Source of the DNA: Terrimonas ferruginea DSM 30193
GTDB lineage: Bacteria > Bacteroidota > Bacteroidia > Chitinophagales > Chitinophagaceae
Direction of reading: 5' to 3'
NCBI RefSeq assembly: GCF_000425585.1
Contig: NZ_AUDS01000008.1
Coordinates: forward strand, 297,788 to 361,787
Length of the DNA: 64,000 nt
In this document: piece by piece, positions 25,676 through 34,642 of the stretch
Layout: each line of letters starts with the position of its first letter
Position numbering within the stretch: position 1 is the stretch's first letter
The notes under the pieces: generated by a model
Database searches by the model: none
The model's input: only the letters and a program-made list of their open reading frames with translations
What the model was told of the DNA's origin: nothing
Position numbers and translations under genes: made by a program

Positions 25676-26758
25676 ATGAACAAACATCATTATGTAGCCA
25701 TCATGGCCGGTGGTATCGGCAGCCGTTTCTGGCCGATGAGCCGCGCCAACCATCCTAAGCAATTTCTCGATATCCTTGGAATAGGACGTACGCTGATACA
25801 GCAGACCTTCGACCGCTATAGCCAACTCGTTCCCGCAGAAAATATCTTTATCATCACCTCCAAAGAATATGTTGAGAAGGTAAAAGAACAACTACCCGGT
25901 ATTTCTGCAGATAATATTCTTGCGGAACCTTCACGCAAGAATACAGCGCCCTGCATTGCGTACATCGCTTTCAAATTATTTCAGAAAGATCCCAATGCCT
26001 TAATGATCGCTGCGCCCGCCGATAACCTCATCCTCGATACGCAGGCGTTTATTGAAACGGCTAACAATGCATTCAGATTTGTAGATCATATCAATGCTTT
26101 GGTAACGATCGGTATCAAACCCACTTCACCCAATACGGGTTATGGTTATATCCAGCATGAAGCACCGGAAGCCGCGCCAGGTGTGCATAAAGTGAAAACA
26201 TTCACGGAGAAACCCAACCTTGAACTCGCCAAAACCTTTGTGTCCAGCGGAGACTTTCTCTGGAATGCGGGCATCTTCACCTGGAAAGTGAAAAATGTTA
26301 TCGCTGCTTTTGAAAAATATCTTCCGGAGATGTATGAAGTATTTGCCCCGGAAAAAGACAAATTCAATACACCGGAAGAAGCGGCCGCCATCGAATCCAT
26401 TTATCCGCAATGCACCAATATCTCTATTGATTTTGGTATCATGGAAAAAGCGGAAAACGTGTATGTGATACCTGCTTCCTTCGCCTGGAGCGATCTGGGT
26501 ACATGGGCCAGTGCCTGGGATAATATGGAAAAAGACTATTTCCAGAATGCCGTGGTTGGTGATCAGGTGATGGTAGTAGACGCCGGCAATTGCATGGTAC
26601 ACGTACCCGACGGTAAACTCGTTGTTCTGCAAGGCGTACAGGACTACATCATTGTAGATACAAAAGATGTATTGCTGATTTGCAAAAAAGACAAAGAACA
26701 GGAGATCAAAGAATACGTTGCCGAGATCAAACGCAACAAAGGAGATAAATTCCTTTAA
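25676..26758 (+). CDS. manC: Mannose-1-phosphate guanylyltransferase
   Basis: A 360-residue cytoplasmic nucleotidyltransferase forming GDP-mannose for glycan synthesis. MAGGIGSRFWPMSR is the nucleotide-binding signature, EPSRKNTAPCIAY the guanosine and metal region, and FTEKPNLELAK the sugar-phosphate loop. The length fits the single-domain form, without the phosphomannose isomerase domain of longer ManC/AlgA enzymes. The exonuclease gene starts nine bases after the stop, and YjbR follows, forming a probable three-gene transcript. Confidence 0.9.
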   Translation: MNKHHYVAIMAGGIGSRFWPMSRANHPKQFLDILGIGRTLIQQTFDRYSQLVPAENIFIITSKEYVEKVKEQLPGISADNILAEPSRKNTAPCIAYIAFKLFQKDPNALMIAAPADNLILDTQAFIETANNAFRFVDHINALVTIGIKPTSPNTGYGYIQHEAPEAAPGVHKVKTFTEKPNLELAKTFVSSGDFLWNAGIFTWKVKNVIAAFEKYLPEMYEVFAPEKDKFNTPEEAAAIESIYPQCTNISIDFGIMEKAENVYVIPASFAWSDLGTWASAWDNMEKDYFQNAVVGDQVMVVDAGNCMVHVPDGKLVVLQGVQDYIIVDTKDVLLICKKDKEQEIKEYVAEIKRNKGDKFL

Positions 26759-26767
26759 CTATAAACT

Positions 26768-27490
26768 ATGCCTTACCCCGTCAACCAGGTTCTCTTTATC
26801 GACATAGAAACCGTGCCGCAATATGCGGAGTTTGAAGAGGTACCGGATGCATGGAAAGACCTCTGGCAAAAGAAAGCAGCTTCTTTACTGCGCTCGCGGG
26901 AAGATGAAACAATTGAAAGCATTTATCCGAGAGCCGGCATCTATGCAGAGTTTGGAAAAATAGTCTGTATCAGTTGTGGCTTTCTGCAAGGATCAGGTGA
27001 TCAACGCAAACTTGTTATCAAATCATTGTCCGGCGATAACGAACCACAACTGCTGGCAGCTTTCTCCTCCATTCTCGATAAATGGAGCCACAACAATGAA
27101 GCGCGTTATCTCTGCGCGCACAATGGAAAAGAATTTGATTTTCCTTATCTGTGCCGCCGCATGATCATCAACAATATTCCCCTTCCATCATTGCTGAACA
27201 TCGCCGGCAAAAAGCCCTGGGAGATTACGCATCTTGATACACTGGAGCTGTGGAAATTCGGCGATTTTAAAAATTATACCTCCCTCAATCTGCTCGCCAC
27301 TGCGCTGTCTATTCCTACACCCAAAGATGATATCGATGGTAGTATGGTTTGGGAAGTATATTGGAAAGAACGCAATCTTGATCGTATCGTCACCTATTGT
27401 CAGAAAGACGTGATCACCCTGGCACGTATCTTCCTGCGCCTGCAGGGCGAACCGGGCGTAGACGATCAACAAGTTGAATTTAAAAACTAA
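26768..27490 (+). CDS. Predicted 3'-5' exonuclease, PolB-like (DNA_pol_B_exo2 family)
   Basis: A 240-residue DEDD-superfamily exonuclease. Exo I is LFIDIETVP, Exo II is AHNGKEFDFPYL, and Exo III is CQKDVITLARI, each with the expected Asp/Glu. The family (PF10108) is a stand-alone proofreading-like exonuclease found widely in bacteria without a fixed role. It is cytoplasmic. It lies between manC and the YjbR gene with gaps of 9 and 5 bases, so it is cotranscribed, although no functional link is evident. Confidence 0.85.
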   Translation: MPYPVNQVLFIDIETVPQYAEFEEVPDAWKDLWQKKAASLLRSREDETIESIYPRAGIYAEFGKIVCISCGFLQGSGDQRKLVIKSLSGDNEPQLLAAFSSILDKWSHNNEARYLCAHNGKEFDFPYLCRRMIINNIPLPSLLNIAGKKPWEITHLDTLELWKFGDFKNYTSLNLLATALSIPTPKDDIDGSMVWEVYWKERNLDRIVTYCQKDVITLARIFLRLQGEPGVDDQQVEFKN

Positions 27491-27495
27491 TAGCA

Positions 27496-27828
27496 ATGGA
27501 TATCGAAGTGATCAGAGATTATTGTCTCTCCAAACCGGATGCAGTAGAAACACTACCCTTCGGACCGGATACACTTGTATTCAAAGTAAACGATAAGATC
27601 TTCCTCCTGCTGCCACTCGACTCAGATCGGGCACAATTCAATGTAAAATGTGATCCCGATCTCGCGCTCGAACTGCGCGAAACCTATCATGCCGTACAGC
27701 CGGGTTTTCACATGAATAAAAAACATTGGAACACGGTCATACTCGATGGAACCGTTCCCGCCAAACTGATCAAAGAGTGGATCGATCACTCTTATGAACT
27801 CGTAGCCAAACCAAAAAAGAAAAAATAA
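27496..27828 (+). CDS. MmcQ/YjbR family protein
   Basis: A 110-residue small cytoplasmic protein of the YjbR-like fold. The family pattern is visible as the N-terminal YCLSKPDAVETLPFG, then DKIFLLLPL, KCDPDLALELR, and MNKKHWNTVILDG near the C terminus. The fold resembles double-stranded DNA-binding and CyaY-like domains, but the function is not established. It ends in a lysine-rich tail. It begins five bases after the exonuclease gene. Confidence 0.85.
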   Translation: MDIEVIRDYCLSKPDAVETLPFGPDTLVFKVNDKIFLLLPLDSDRAQFNVKCDPDLALELRETYHAVQPGFHMNKKHWNTVILDGTVPAKLIKEWIDHSYELVAKPKKKK

Positions 27829-27858
27829 GCCACCAATTTTTAACAAGCCATCACCAAC

Positions 27859-29529
27859 ATGAAGAAGTTATTTTTTGCAGCATTTACGCTGTTGCTATCA
27901 CTATGTAGTTTTTCCCAGAATTATCAACTCATCAGCGGGGATCAAATAAAAGTAAGTAAATACTCATCCGACCTCGACATTGTAGCCAGCGACAAAACCG
28001 GTAATTATTTTGCCGAACAAAGATGGTCCTGGAACCTGAGAGCAAAACTTTACAAATTCGATAAAAACTACAACGATATTTATGAAAAAGATTACCGGAA
28101 AGAATTGCGTGGCTCCATCTTTCGTGGCTTCTACCCGATCGACGAAGAGCTGGTGATGTTTTCCACAGAGTATACCAGGAAAGAAAAAACGTTCACCTTA
28201 TATGCCCGCAAAATCAACAAGACCACTGGCGAAATAAAACAAGACGCCAAAGAGATAGGAACCTTTCCTCTGGAAGATAAGCGTGATGATTTCGAAGTAA
28301 AATTTGCACCTGTTTCCAATGGAAAAAAATTACTTTTTGCTGCCAACGTTTCCAATAAAGACAGGGTGTCTTTAGTTACCGCGGTACTGGATCCCCAACT
28401 TAAAAGAGAAGCCACGGCTACCATTGATTTTCGATTTACGCCTAAGCAATTCAGTATCCAGGATGTATTTTATACTGCCAATGAAAAGATCGTTGTACTG
28501 GGTAAAGAATCGGAAGAAACACAGGTTGGAAAACGTAAAAAGAAACGCTGGGTATTCAAACAATATATACTGCACATTTACACAAAAGCAGGAAAAAAAG
28601 AGAAAGAAATTCCTATTACCGCCGATCAGCGTTTCGCTATTAGTGGAAAACTTATCGAGCATACAGATGGCACATTAGCTCTTGCCGGCTTTTATGCTAC
28701 CGATCCCAAGAAAAAAGATTTAAGCGGATTTTTCCTGAGCAAAATAGACACAGATAAAAACGAATTACTCCTCACCTCTTACAAAGAGATCAATGCTTCC
28801 ATGATCGGCCAGAACTATACAGAAGATGCAGATGACGATAACGACGATGATAGCAAGAAGTCCAAAAAAGAAGAAAAGAAAAAGGATGATGACGACGAGG
28901 AAGAGGAAATACCAAATGATTATGTTCTCAAATCTGTACTGATCAATCCGGCAGACAACTCGATGGTTATTACTGCAGAAATATCACAGCTATATGTTTA
29001 TCAAACACAGAATAGAAGCGGTAATATGACCACATATACTACCGTTTATAGTTATACAACAAAAGACATTTTACTTATAGGACTTAACGCCGAGGGAAAG
29101 GTTAAATGGGTCAACAGTATTCCAAAGAAACAACAGGAAAAATACGAGAATCCTAATATCACCCGCTCAGAAGAAGATTATTTCTCAGGAAAAACTGCCC
29201 ACCCTTATTTTTCCTCCTTTGCTGCCCTTATCAATAAGGATAAACTCATCATTCTGATGAATGATCACCAAAGCAATAATGTTAATCCCGAATATGGACA
29301 CAAAGTAAAACGTGTGTATAATTTCAAAAAGAAAAGTAATTTTTACGGCATCAGCGTTGACCTGGTAACAGGCACCATGAAACGTAAAATGATCTACGAT
29401 AATTCATCCGATGGTATCATGATGCCAAGAAGCGCTTATATTAATGGTAGTACCATTTTAATACCAGCAACCCGGGTCAAAATGTTTGGTAAGAATGAAT
29501 TGAAAATGTCCCAACTAACAATAAAATAA
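27859..29529 (+). CDS. Exported protein of unknown function with acidic-lysine low-complexity insert
   Basis: A 556-residue protein with a signal peptide (about 1-19, ending SFSQ) and no recognised catalytic motif. Recurrent strands of the form 'xLLFAANVSNKDRVSLVTAV' and 'TLALAGFYATDPKKK' suggest a beta-propeller-like body. Around residues 320-350 a run of Asp/Lys/Glu (DADDDNDDDSKKSKKEE, then KKDDDDEEEE) is probably disordered. It lacks a T9SS sorting domain and is likely periplasmic or outer-membrane associated. It starts 30 bases after the YjbR gene and ends with a clear terminator, so it is probably the last gene of the manC transcript. Confidence 0.6.
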   Translation: MKKLFFAAFTLLLSLCSFSQNYQLISGDQIKVSKYSSDLDIVASDKTGNYFAEQRWSWNLRAKLYKFDKNYNDIYEKDYRKELRGSIFRGFYPIDEELVMFSTEYTRKEKTFTLYARKINKTTGEIKQDAKEIGTFPLEDKRDDFEVKFAPVSNGKKLLFAANVSNKDRVSLVTAVLDPQLKREATATIDFRFTPKQFSIQDVFYTANEKIVVLGKESEETQVGKRKKKRWVFKQYILHIYTKAGKKEKEIPITADQRFAISGKLIEHTDGTLALAGFYATDPKKKDLSGFFLSKIDTDKNELLLTSYKEINASMIGQNYTEDADDDNDDDSKKSKKEEKKKDDDDEEEEIPNDYVLKSVLINPADNSMVITAEISQLYVYQTQNRSGNMTTYTTVYSYTTKDILLIGLNAEGKVKWVNSIPKKQQEKYENPNITRSEEDYFSGKTAHPYFSSFAALINKDKLIILMNDHQSNNVNPEYGHKVKRVYNFKKKSNFYGISVDLVTGTMKRKMIYDNSSDGIMMPRSAYINGSTILIPATRVKMFGKNELKMSQLTIK

Positions 29530-29537
29530 AAACACAG

Positions 29538-29560
29538 GCCTCCTCCGGGAGGCTTTTTTA
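29538..29560 (+). terminator. Rho-independent terminator
   Basis: GCCTCC TCC GGGAGGC stem followed by TTTTTTA, eight bases after the preceding stop codon. Confidence 0.85.
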
Positions 29561-29591
29561 TTTCATCCATTCATCCTGTAAATTGCATATC

Positions 29592-30740
29592 ATGACAACA
29601 GGTATACAATCCAAACTCCCCGAAGTAGGCACTACCATCTTCACTACCATGAGCGCTCTGGCCAATGAACACAAAGCCATCAACCTCGGTCAGGGTTTTC
29701 CAGACTATGATATGCCGGAAGAACTTATGTCATTGGTCAATAAAGCCATGCATGACGGCTTCAACCAGTATGTGCCCACGCAGGGTTATCTTCCCCTGCG
29801 GGAAGCCATTTCCCAAAAAGTACTTAGTCTTTACAATGCATCCGTAAATCCGGATACGGATATCACCATCACACCCGGTGGCACCTATGCTATTTATACC
29901 GCGCTTACAACTGTATTAAAGCCTGGTGATGAAGTGATCGTATTCCAACCCTGTTACGACAGCTACATACCCAATATCGTACTCAATGGCGCCACACCGG
30001 TATTCGTCGACCTCAGTTTTCCCGATTACCGCATCGATTGGGAGGAAGTGAAAAACAAGATCACACCGCGCACGAGAATGATCATGTTGAACAGTCCGCA
30101 TAATCCAACCGGCACAGTTCTATATCCGGAAGACCTGCAACAACTGGCTGCGATTGTACAAGACACTTCCATACTTATTCTCAGCGACGAAGTTTACGAA
30201 CACCTCATTTTTGATGAAATACCACATCAAAGCGTATTGCGTATTCCCGAGCTGAGAGAGAGGAGCTTTGTTTGTTTTTCCTTCGGAAAATTATACCATT
30301 GTACCGGATGGAAATTGGGTTATTGCATAGCACCCGCTGAATTGATGTCCGAGTTCAGAAAAGTTCATCAATTCAATTGTTTCAGTTGTCATTCGCCTTC
30401 ACAGGTTGCGTTGGCTGCTTACCTGCAGGATCCTTCTACTTATAATTCGTTGGGAAAAATGATGCAGGGTAAACGGGATCATTTTGCGGGTCTGATGCAA
30501 TCATCCAGGTTCGATCCACTGCCTTCACACGGGAGTTATTTTCAGTTGTATCGCTACAACCGCATTTCAGAAGAAAATGATGTGGAGTTTTGTAAACGTA
30601 TTACCAGGGAATATGGTGTTGCAGCCATTCCTGTTTCCGTATTTTATCAGCAGTCAACCGATCACGGCGTGATAAGGTTTTGCTTCGCAAAAAGAGAAAC
30701 GACATTGGAAGAAGCTGCTTCAAGACTGCAGCGCATCTGA
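29592..30740 (+). CDS. Methionine (glutamine-utilising) aminotransferase, YbdL-like
   Basis: A 382-residue fold-type I PLP enzyme. Seen are NLGQGFPDYDMPE near the N terminus, NSPHNPTGTVL, LSDEVYEHLIFDE and the PLP-lysine region FSFGKLYHCTGWKLGY. The GQGFPDY and KLYHCTGWKxGY patterns are characteristic of the YbdL/kynurenine aminotransferase group, which transaminates methionine and aromatic amino acids using glutamine. A nitrilase-family omega-amidase, the usual partner that removes ketoglutaramate, is coded at 48746-49534. ATG at 29592 is preferred. The gene converges directly on nadA. Confidence 0.85.
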   Translation: MTTGIQSKLPEVGTTIFTTMSALANEHKAINLGQGFPDYDMPEELMSLVNKAMHDGFNQYVPTQGYLPLREAISQKVLSLYNASVNPDTDITITPGGTYAIYTALTTVLKPGDEVIVFQPCYDSYIPNIVLNGATPVFVDLSFPDYRIDWEEVKNKITPRTRMIMLNSPHNPTGTVLYPEDLQQLAAIVQDTSILILSDEVYEHLIFDEIPHQSVLRIPELRERSFVCFSFGKLYHCTGWKLGYCIAPAELMSEFRKVHQFNCFSCHSPSQVALAAYLQDPSTYNSLGKMMQGKRDHFAGLMQSSRFDPLPSHGSYFQLYRYNRISEENDVEFCKRITREYGVAAIPVSVFYQQSTDHGVIRFCFAKRETTLEEAASRLQRI

Positions 30741-31751
30741 TTACAACCCCGCCTTTGCACTGATCTCCAACATACGTTCAATCGGCTTACGTGCAGCGAG
30801 ACGGAGTTGTTCTTCCATTTCAATAGCCGGTTGCTCGTATTTCATGCAGAGATAGATTTTCTCCAGCGTATTACGTTTCATGTGCGGACAATCATTACAG
30901 GCGCAGCCATTGTCGGGAGGAGCTGGTATAAACGTTTTTCCGGGGCTTGCCTTCATCATCTGGTGCAGAATGCCTGTCTCTGTAGCTACGATGTATTCCT
31001 GCGCATCATCGGTCTGAGAATACTTCAGAATGCCGGTTGTGGATCCGACATAGTCCGCAATGCGCAGAATAGGTTCTTCACATTCGGGGTGTGCCAGCAG
31101 TTTGGCCTTCGGATATTGCACTTTCAGCTTCGTTATTCTTTCCAGGCTGAAAATTTCGTGCACCATACAGGCGCCATTCCACAGGACCATGTTGCGTCCG
31201 GTGACTTTGTTGATGTATGCGCCCAGGTTTTTGTCGGGTGCGAAAATGATCTTCTGGTCCTGCGGGAAACTATCCACGATGATCTTGGCATTGCTGCTGG
31301 TAACGATCACATCGCTGAGGGCTTTGATGCCGGCACTGCAGTTGATGTAACTCACCACCACGTGGTCCGGATGTTGCTCTTTGAAACGTTTGAAAAGCGG
31401 CGGCGGACAACTGTCGCTCAGGGAACATCCCGCTTTCAGGTCGGGGATCACCACTTTTTTTGTCGGGTTGAGGATCTTGGCAGTTTCAGCCATGAAGTGT
31501 ACGCCGGCAAACACGATCATGTCGGCTTCTGTTTTTTCTGCCTGCTGTGCCAGACCGAGGCTGTCGCCGATGTAGTCGGCGATATCCTGGATATCCGCAT
31601 CCTGGTAGTAGTGCGCGAGAACAATTGCATTTTTTTCCTTCTTCAACCGCTCGATCTCGGCAAACAGATCCAGTGTCGGATCCACTTCGAGATCCAGGAA
31701 ACCTTTTTGTTCAATTTCAGCGGAAGCGGAGGCGAGCGTTTCTGTGTTCAT
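30741..31751 (-). CDS. nadA: Quinolinate synthase
   Basis: A 336-residue [4Fe-4S] enzyme condensing iminoaspartate with dihydroxyacetone phosphate to quinolinate in de novo NAD synthesis. Three conserved cluster Cys regions are [19 protein letters not shown] and [25 protein letters not shown] is the N-terminal substrate motif. I chose ATG at 31751 (MNTETLAS); TTG at 31778 is a weaker alternative. The stop abuts that of the convergent aminotransferase. The 5' side faces the putative oriC region, so its promoter would overlap that region. nadB and nadC are not in the window. Confidence 0.93.
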   Translation of the reverse strand: MNTETLASASAEIEQKGFLDLEVDPTLDLFAEIERLKKEKNAIVLAHYYQDADIQDIADYIGDSLGLAQQAEKTEADMIVFAGVHFMAETAKILNPTKKVVIPDLKAGCSLSDSCPPPLFKRFKEQHPDHVVVSYINCSAGIKALSDVIVTSSNAKIIVDSFPQDQKIIFAPDKNLGAYINKVTGRNMVLWNGACMVHEIFSLERITKLKVQYPKAKLLAHPECEEPILRIADYVGSTTGILKYSQTDDAQEYIVATETGILHQMMKASPGKTFIPAPPDNGCACNDCPHMKRNTLEKIYLCMKYEQPAIEMEEQLRLAARKPIERMLEISAKAGL

Positions 31752-31800
31752 CGTCACAATTTTTTTTCGACAGTGCAATGTTACGAACCCGGCAACCCAA

Positions 31801-32283
31801 AAAACAAATTTAAAATTCGCAGGCCCGTAGTATTAGAACTAATAATAAGTAATAAATAATTTTTATAAAAACCCTATTATTATTATGGCTGTGAATTAGT
31901 GGGTAACTATTTTTTAAAATCGGTTTTGGCGTTTGGAATTGTCGTTATTCACAATTTGATTTCCCTTATTAACATCCATTTATCACGACTGGTTTGAATT
32001 TGAGCCCGATTTCCACAATTGTGTGAATTAATCCTGATGAAAACTTTCTGATCCCTTTTTGCGATGTTGAATGTGGATTGTTGTGGAATAACTGTGCGTC
32101 TTTGCACCGCGTTATAAAAAATTAACTTTCGAAACTGTTTACATCCCACTAATCCCGTTCCATATCAACGTTTCACACAGGGTTATTCACACTTTTCCAT
32201 CTCTATTCACAGCTCTGTGGGGAGAAATAGTTGTTATTCACCCGCCTGACTCAATCCAAAATCTACAACTGCTGAAAACTAAC
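31801..32283. other. Candidate chromosomal replication origin (oriC)
   Basis: A gene-free stretch between nadA and the S46 peptidase. Perfect DnaA boxes (TTATTCACA) lie at 31945-31953 and 32183-32191. Eight-of-nine matches lie at 31890-31898 and 32022-32030 (minus strand), and at 32203-32211 and 32234-32242 (plus strand). Weaker relatives are at 32009-32017, 32072-32080 and 32082-32090. The left part (31801-31920) is strongly AT-rich with repeated TAATAA/ATTATT runs, as in a DNA-unwinding element. dnaN is 9 kb away. dnaA is not in the window, so box sequence and clustering are the main evidence. Confidence 0.75.
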
Positions 32284-32289
32284 AAGTGC

Positions 32290-32297
32290 TATTTTTA
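32290..32297 (+). promoter_or_regulatory. Candidate -7 box of the S46 peptidase (TATTTTTA)
   Basis: Seven of eight bases match TAnnTTTG. It lies 18 bases before ATG 32316, at the right edge of the putative oriC. Confidence 0.4.
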
Positions 32298-32315
32298 CGC
32301 AAAATCTATCGCTAT

Positions 32316-34481
32316 ATGAAGGTACTAAAACTGTTTTTGCTCGCTTTTGTCCTCTTTTTCTCCTCGCTGGCGCGCGCGGACGAAGGAATGTGGTTACCCC
32401 TGTTGCTGGAGAAATTGAATGAACAGCAAATGAAGAGCCTCGGCATGAAGATCAGCGCCAGGGATATATATAGTGTGAATAACGGAAGTCTCAAAGACGC
32501 AATCGTGAGTTTCGGTGGCTTTTGTACCGGCGAAGTCATTTCTTCCAAAGGTCTTGTACTTACCAACCACCACTGCGGATTCGATGCCATTCAGAACCAT
32601 TCAACGCTTGATAATAATTATATAAGAGATGGCTTCTGGGCACGGAATTATGCCGAAGAAATCCCGAATCAGGGTCTATTTGTCACTTTTATCGCCAGAA
32701 TTGAAGATGTCTCCAAACTCGTACTGAATGGCGTAACCAGCGGTATGTCTGAAAAAGATCGCCAGGCACTGATTGAAAAAAATATGGGTCTTGTAAAAAA
32801 TGCGGCTAAAAGAGAAACCTACCAGGATGCTTTTATCCGCGGATTTTTTGAAGGCAATCAATATTATATGTTCGTTACGGAGACCTACAATGATGTAAGA
32901 CTGGTAGGTGCACCGCCTTCTTCGATCGGAAATTTTGGAAAAGACACCGACAACTGGATGTGGCCCCGCCACACCGGGGATTTTTCACTTTTCCGTATTT
33001 ATGCCGGAAAAGACAACAAACCGGCCGCATATTCAACAGAAAACGTCCCTTTTGTGCCAAAAAAGTCACTTTCTATTTCACTCGACGGAACGGCTAAAGG
33101 AGATTTTACCATGATTTTCGGCTTTCCCGGCCGCACAACGGAATACCTGCCCGCAGCTGCCGTAAAACAAATAGTAGAAGTAAACGATCCGACAAAAATC
33201 GCTATCCGCGACAAGGCACTCGCCGTGATCGATGGCTTTATGCGCAACGATGAGCAGATAAAAATCCAATACGCGGCAAAATATGCCAGCATCGCCAATG
33301 CCTGGAAAAAATGGCAGGGGGAGGTATTGGGCCTTAACCGTACAGATGGTGTCGGGAAAAAGAAAAAATATGAAGAAGAATTCAACCGCCGCGTGCTGGC
33401 CAGTGCCCAACTAAAACAGCAATACGGAACAGTGCTCGGCGACCTGGAAAAAGCTTACGCAGAACTATATCCTTACGGTATTGCACGCGATATATATGGT
33501 GAGATAATCCCTAAAATTGAACTTTTTACCGTAATTCAACAGCTAAAACAGCTAAAAGCGGCCCAAAATCAGGGAGAAACGGCTTTTCAGGCCCAACTGC
33601 CTAAAACCAAAGAACGCCTCCGTGAGTTTTATAAAGAATACGACAGCCGCGTAGATGTAAAACTCTTCGAAGCACTGATGCCTATATATATAGGACAGGA
33701 TTCTGCCTATTCAGCACCCTCTGTTCGCCAAAAATCCGCCGGCTACGCCGGTGATTATGCGCGCTGGGCCCAGGAACTTTACAAAACAACCGTGCTGGCG
33801 GATGAAAATAAAGTACTCGAAGCGCTGGATAAAGATCCTGCTGGCCTGCTGAATGCCCTGACCAATGACCCGGCCGTGGCTTTGCAAACGGAGCTGGCGC
33901 AGAATTATTCGGCCAAAGTACTTCCCCGCCTCACCGAAATCCAGGCCCGCATCAACGCGCTTCAACGCACGTACATGCAGGCGCAGATGGATGTGATGAC
34001 CGAGAAAAAATTCTATCCGGATGCCAACAGCACGTTACGCGTGACTTACGGAACCGTCAAAGGATACGAAGCCCGCGACGCCGTTGCATATGATATTCAT
34101 ACTTATCTCGATGGCGTAATGGAAAAATATGTTCCCGGCGATTACGAATTTGATGTGCCGGCCAAACTCCGCGAACTCTATCAAAAGAAAGACTATGGTC
34201 AATACGGCGCGGCCGGAAAAATGCCGGTTTGTTTTATCGCCGCCAATCATACCACCGGCGGTAACAGCGGAAGCCCGGCGCTGGACGCCTATGGCAACCT
34301 GGTTGGTCTGAACTTCGACCGGGTTTGGGAAGGCACCATGAGTGATATCAATTACGATCCTTCGATCTGCCGCAATATCATGGTGGATATCCGCTACGTA
34401 TTATTTATTATAGATAAATACGCCGGCGCGGGTCACCTGGTGAAAGAAATGAAGCTGGTTCATCCGAAGAAAAAGAAATAG
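32316..34481 (+). CDS. S46 family dipeptidyl-peptidase (DPP11-like specificity)
   Basis: A 721-residue periplasmic peptidase with a signal peptide (LKLFLLAFVLFFSSLARA). The chymotrypsin-like triad is visible: His in TNHHCGFDA (about residue 86), Asp in DTDNWMWPRH (about 212) and Ser in GGNSGSP (about 651). In this family the residue 18 after the catalytic Ser sets P1 preference: Gly in DPP7, Arg in DPP11. Here it is Arg (GLNFDRVWEG), which predicts cleavage after Asp/Glu. It would act in peptide nutrition. ATG at 32316 is preferred over GTG 32286. Confidence 0.9.
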   Translation: MKVLKLFLLAFVLFFSSLARADEGMWLPLLLEKLNEQQMKSLGMKISARDIYSVNNGSLKDAIVSFGGFCTGEVISSKGLVLTNHHCGFDAIQNHSTLDNNYIRDGFWARNYAEEIPNQGLFVTFIARIEDVSKLVLNGVTSGMSEKDRQALIEKNMGLVKNAAKRETYQDAFIRGFFEGNQYYMFVTETYNDVRLVGAPPSSIGNFGKDTDNWMWPRHTGDFSLFRIYAGKDNKPAAYSTENVPFVPKKSLSISLDGTAKGDFTMIFGFPGRTTEYLPAAAVKQIVEVNDPTKIAIRDKALAVIDGFMRNDEQIKIQYAAKYASIANAWKKWQGEVLGLNRTDGVGKKKKYEEEFNRRVLASAQLKQQYGTVLGDLEKAYAELYPYGIARDIYGEIIPKIELFTVIQQLKQLKAAQNQGETAFQAQLPKTKERLREFYKEYDSRVDVKLFEALMPIYIGQDSAYSAPSVRQKSAGYAGDYARWAQELYKTTVLADENKVLEALDKDPAGLLNALTNDPAVALQTELAQNYSAKVLPRLTEIQARINALQRTYMQAQMDVMTEKKFYPDANSTLRVTYGTVKGYEARDAVAYDIHTYLDGVMEKYVPGDYEFDVPAKLRELYQKKDYGQYGAAGKMPVCFIAANHTTGGNSGSPALDAYGNLVGLNFDRVWEGTMSDINYDPSICRNIMVDIRYVLFIIDKYAGAGHLVKEMKLVHPKKKK

Positions 34482-34500
34482 TTTACAGCCTATTAGCAGA

Positions 34501-34526
34501 CCCCGCCGGACAGGCGGGGTTTTTTT
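34501..34526 (+). terminator. Rho-independent terminator after the S46 peptidase
   Basis: CCCCGCC GGACA GGCGGGG stem followed by seven T. Confidence 0.9.
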
Positions 34527-34583
34527 ATGCGAATCATTGCCGCAAGACGTGCATTCACGCTGATTTCGTGAGTTTTCCCCAAT

Positions 34584-34613
34584 TTGTTCATAACTTCAAA
34601 ACCCCTATTTTTG
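34584..34613 (+). promoter_or_regulatory. Promoter of the ppiD-like gene
   Basis: TTG at 34584-34586, a 19-base spacer, then TATTTTTG at 34606-34613. This matches the whole Bacteroidota sigma-A pattern TTG-N17-23-TAnnTTTG and is the clearest promoter in the window. The start codon is 29 bases downstream. Confidence 0.7.
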
Positions 34614-34642
34614 CCATCCTTTTTATAACCACTAATACTATT

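Noticed and set aside
30807..31859. 350-codon open frame opposite nadA
   Set aside because: Antisense shadow of nadA; rich in Phe/Cys/His in a way typical of reversed coding sequence.
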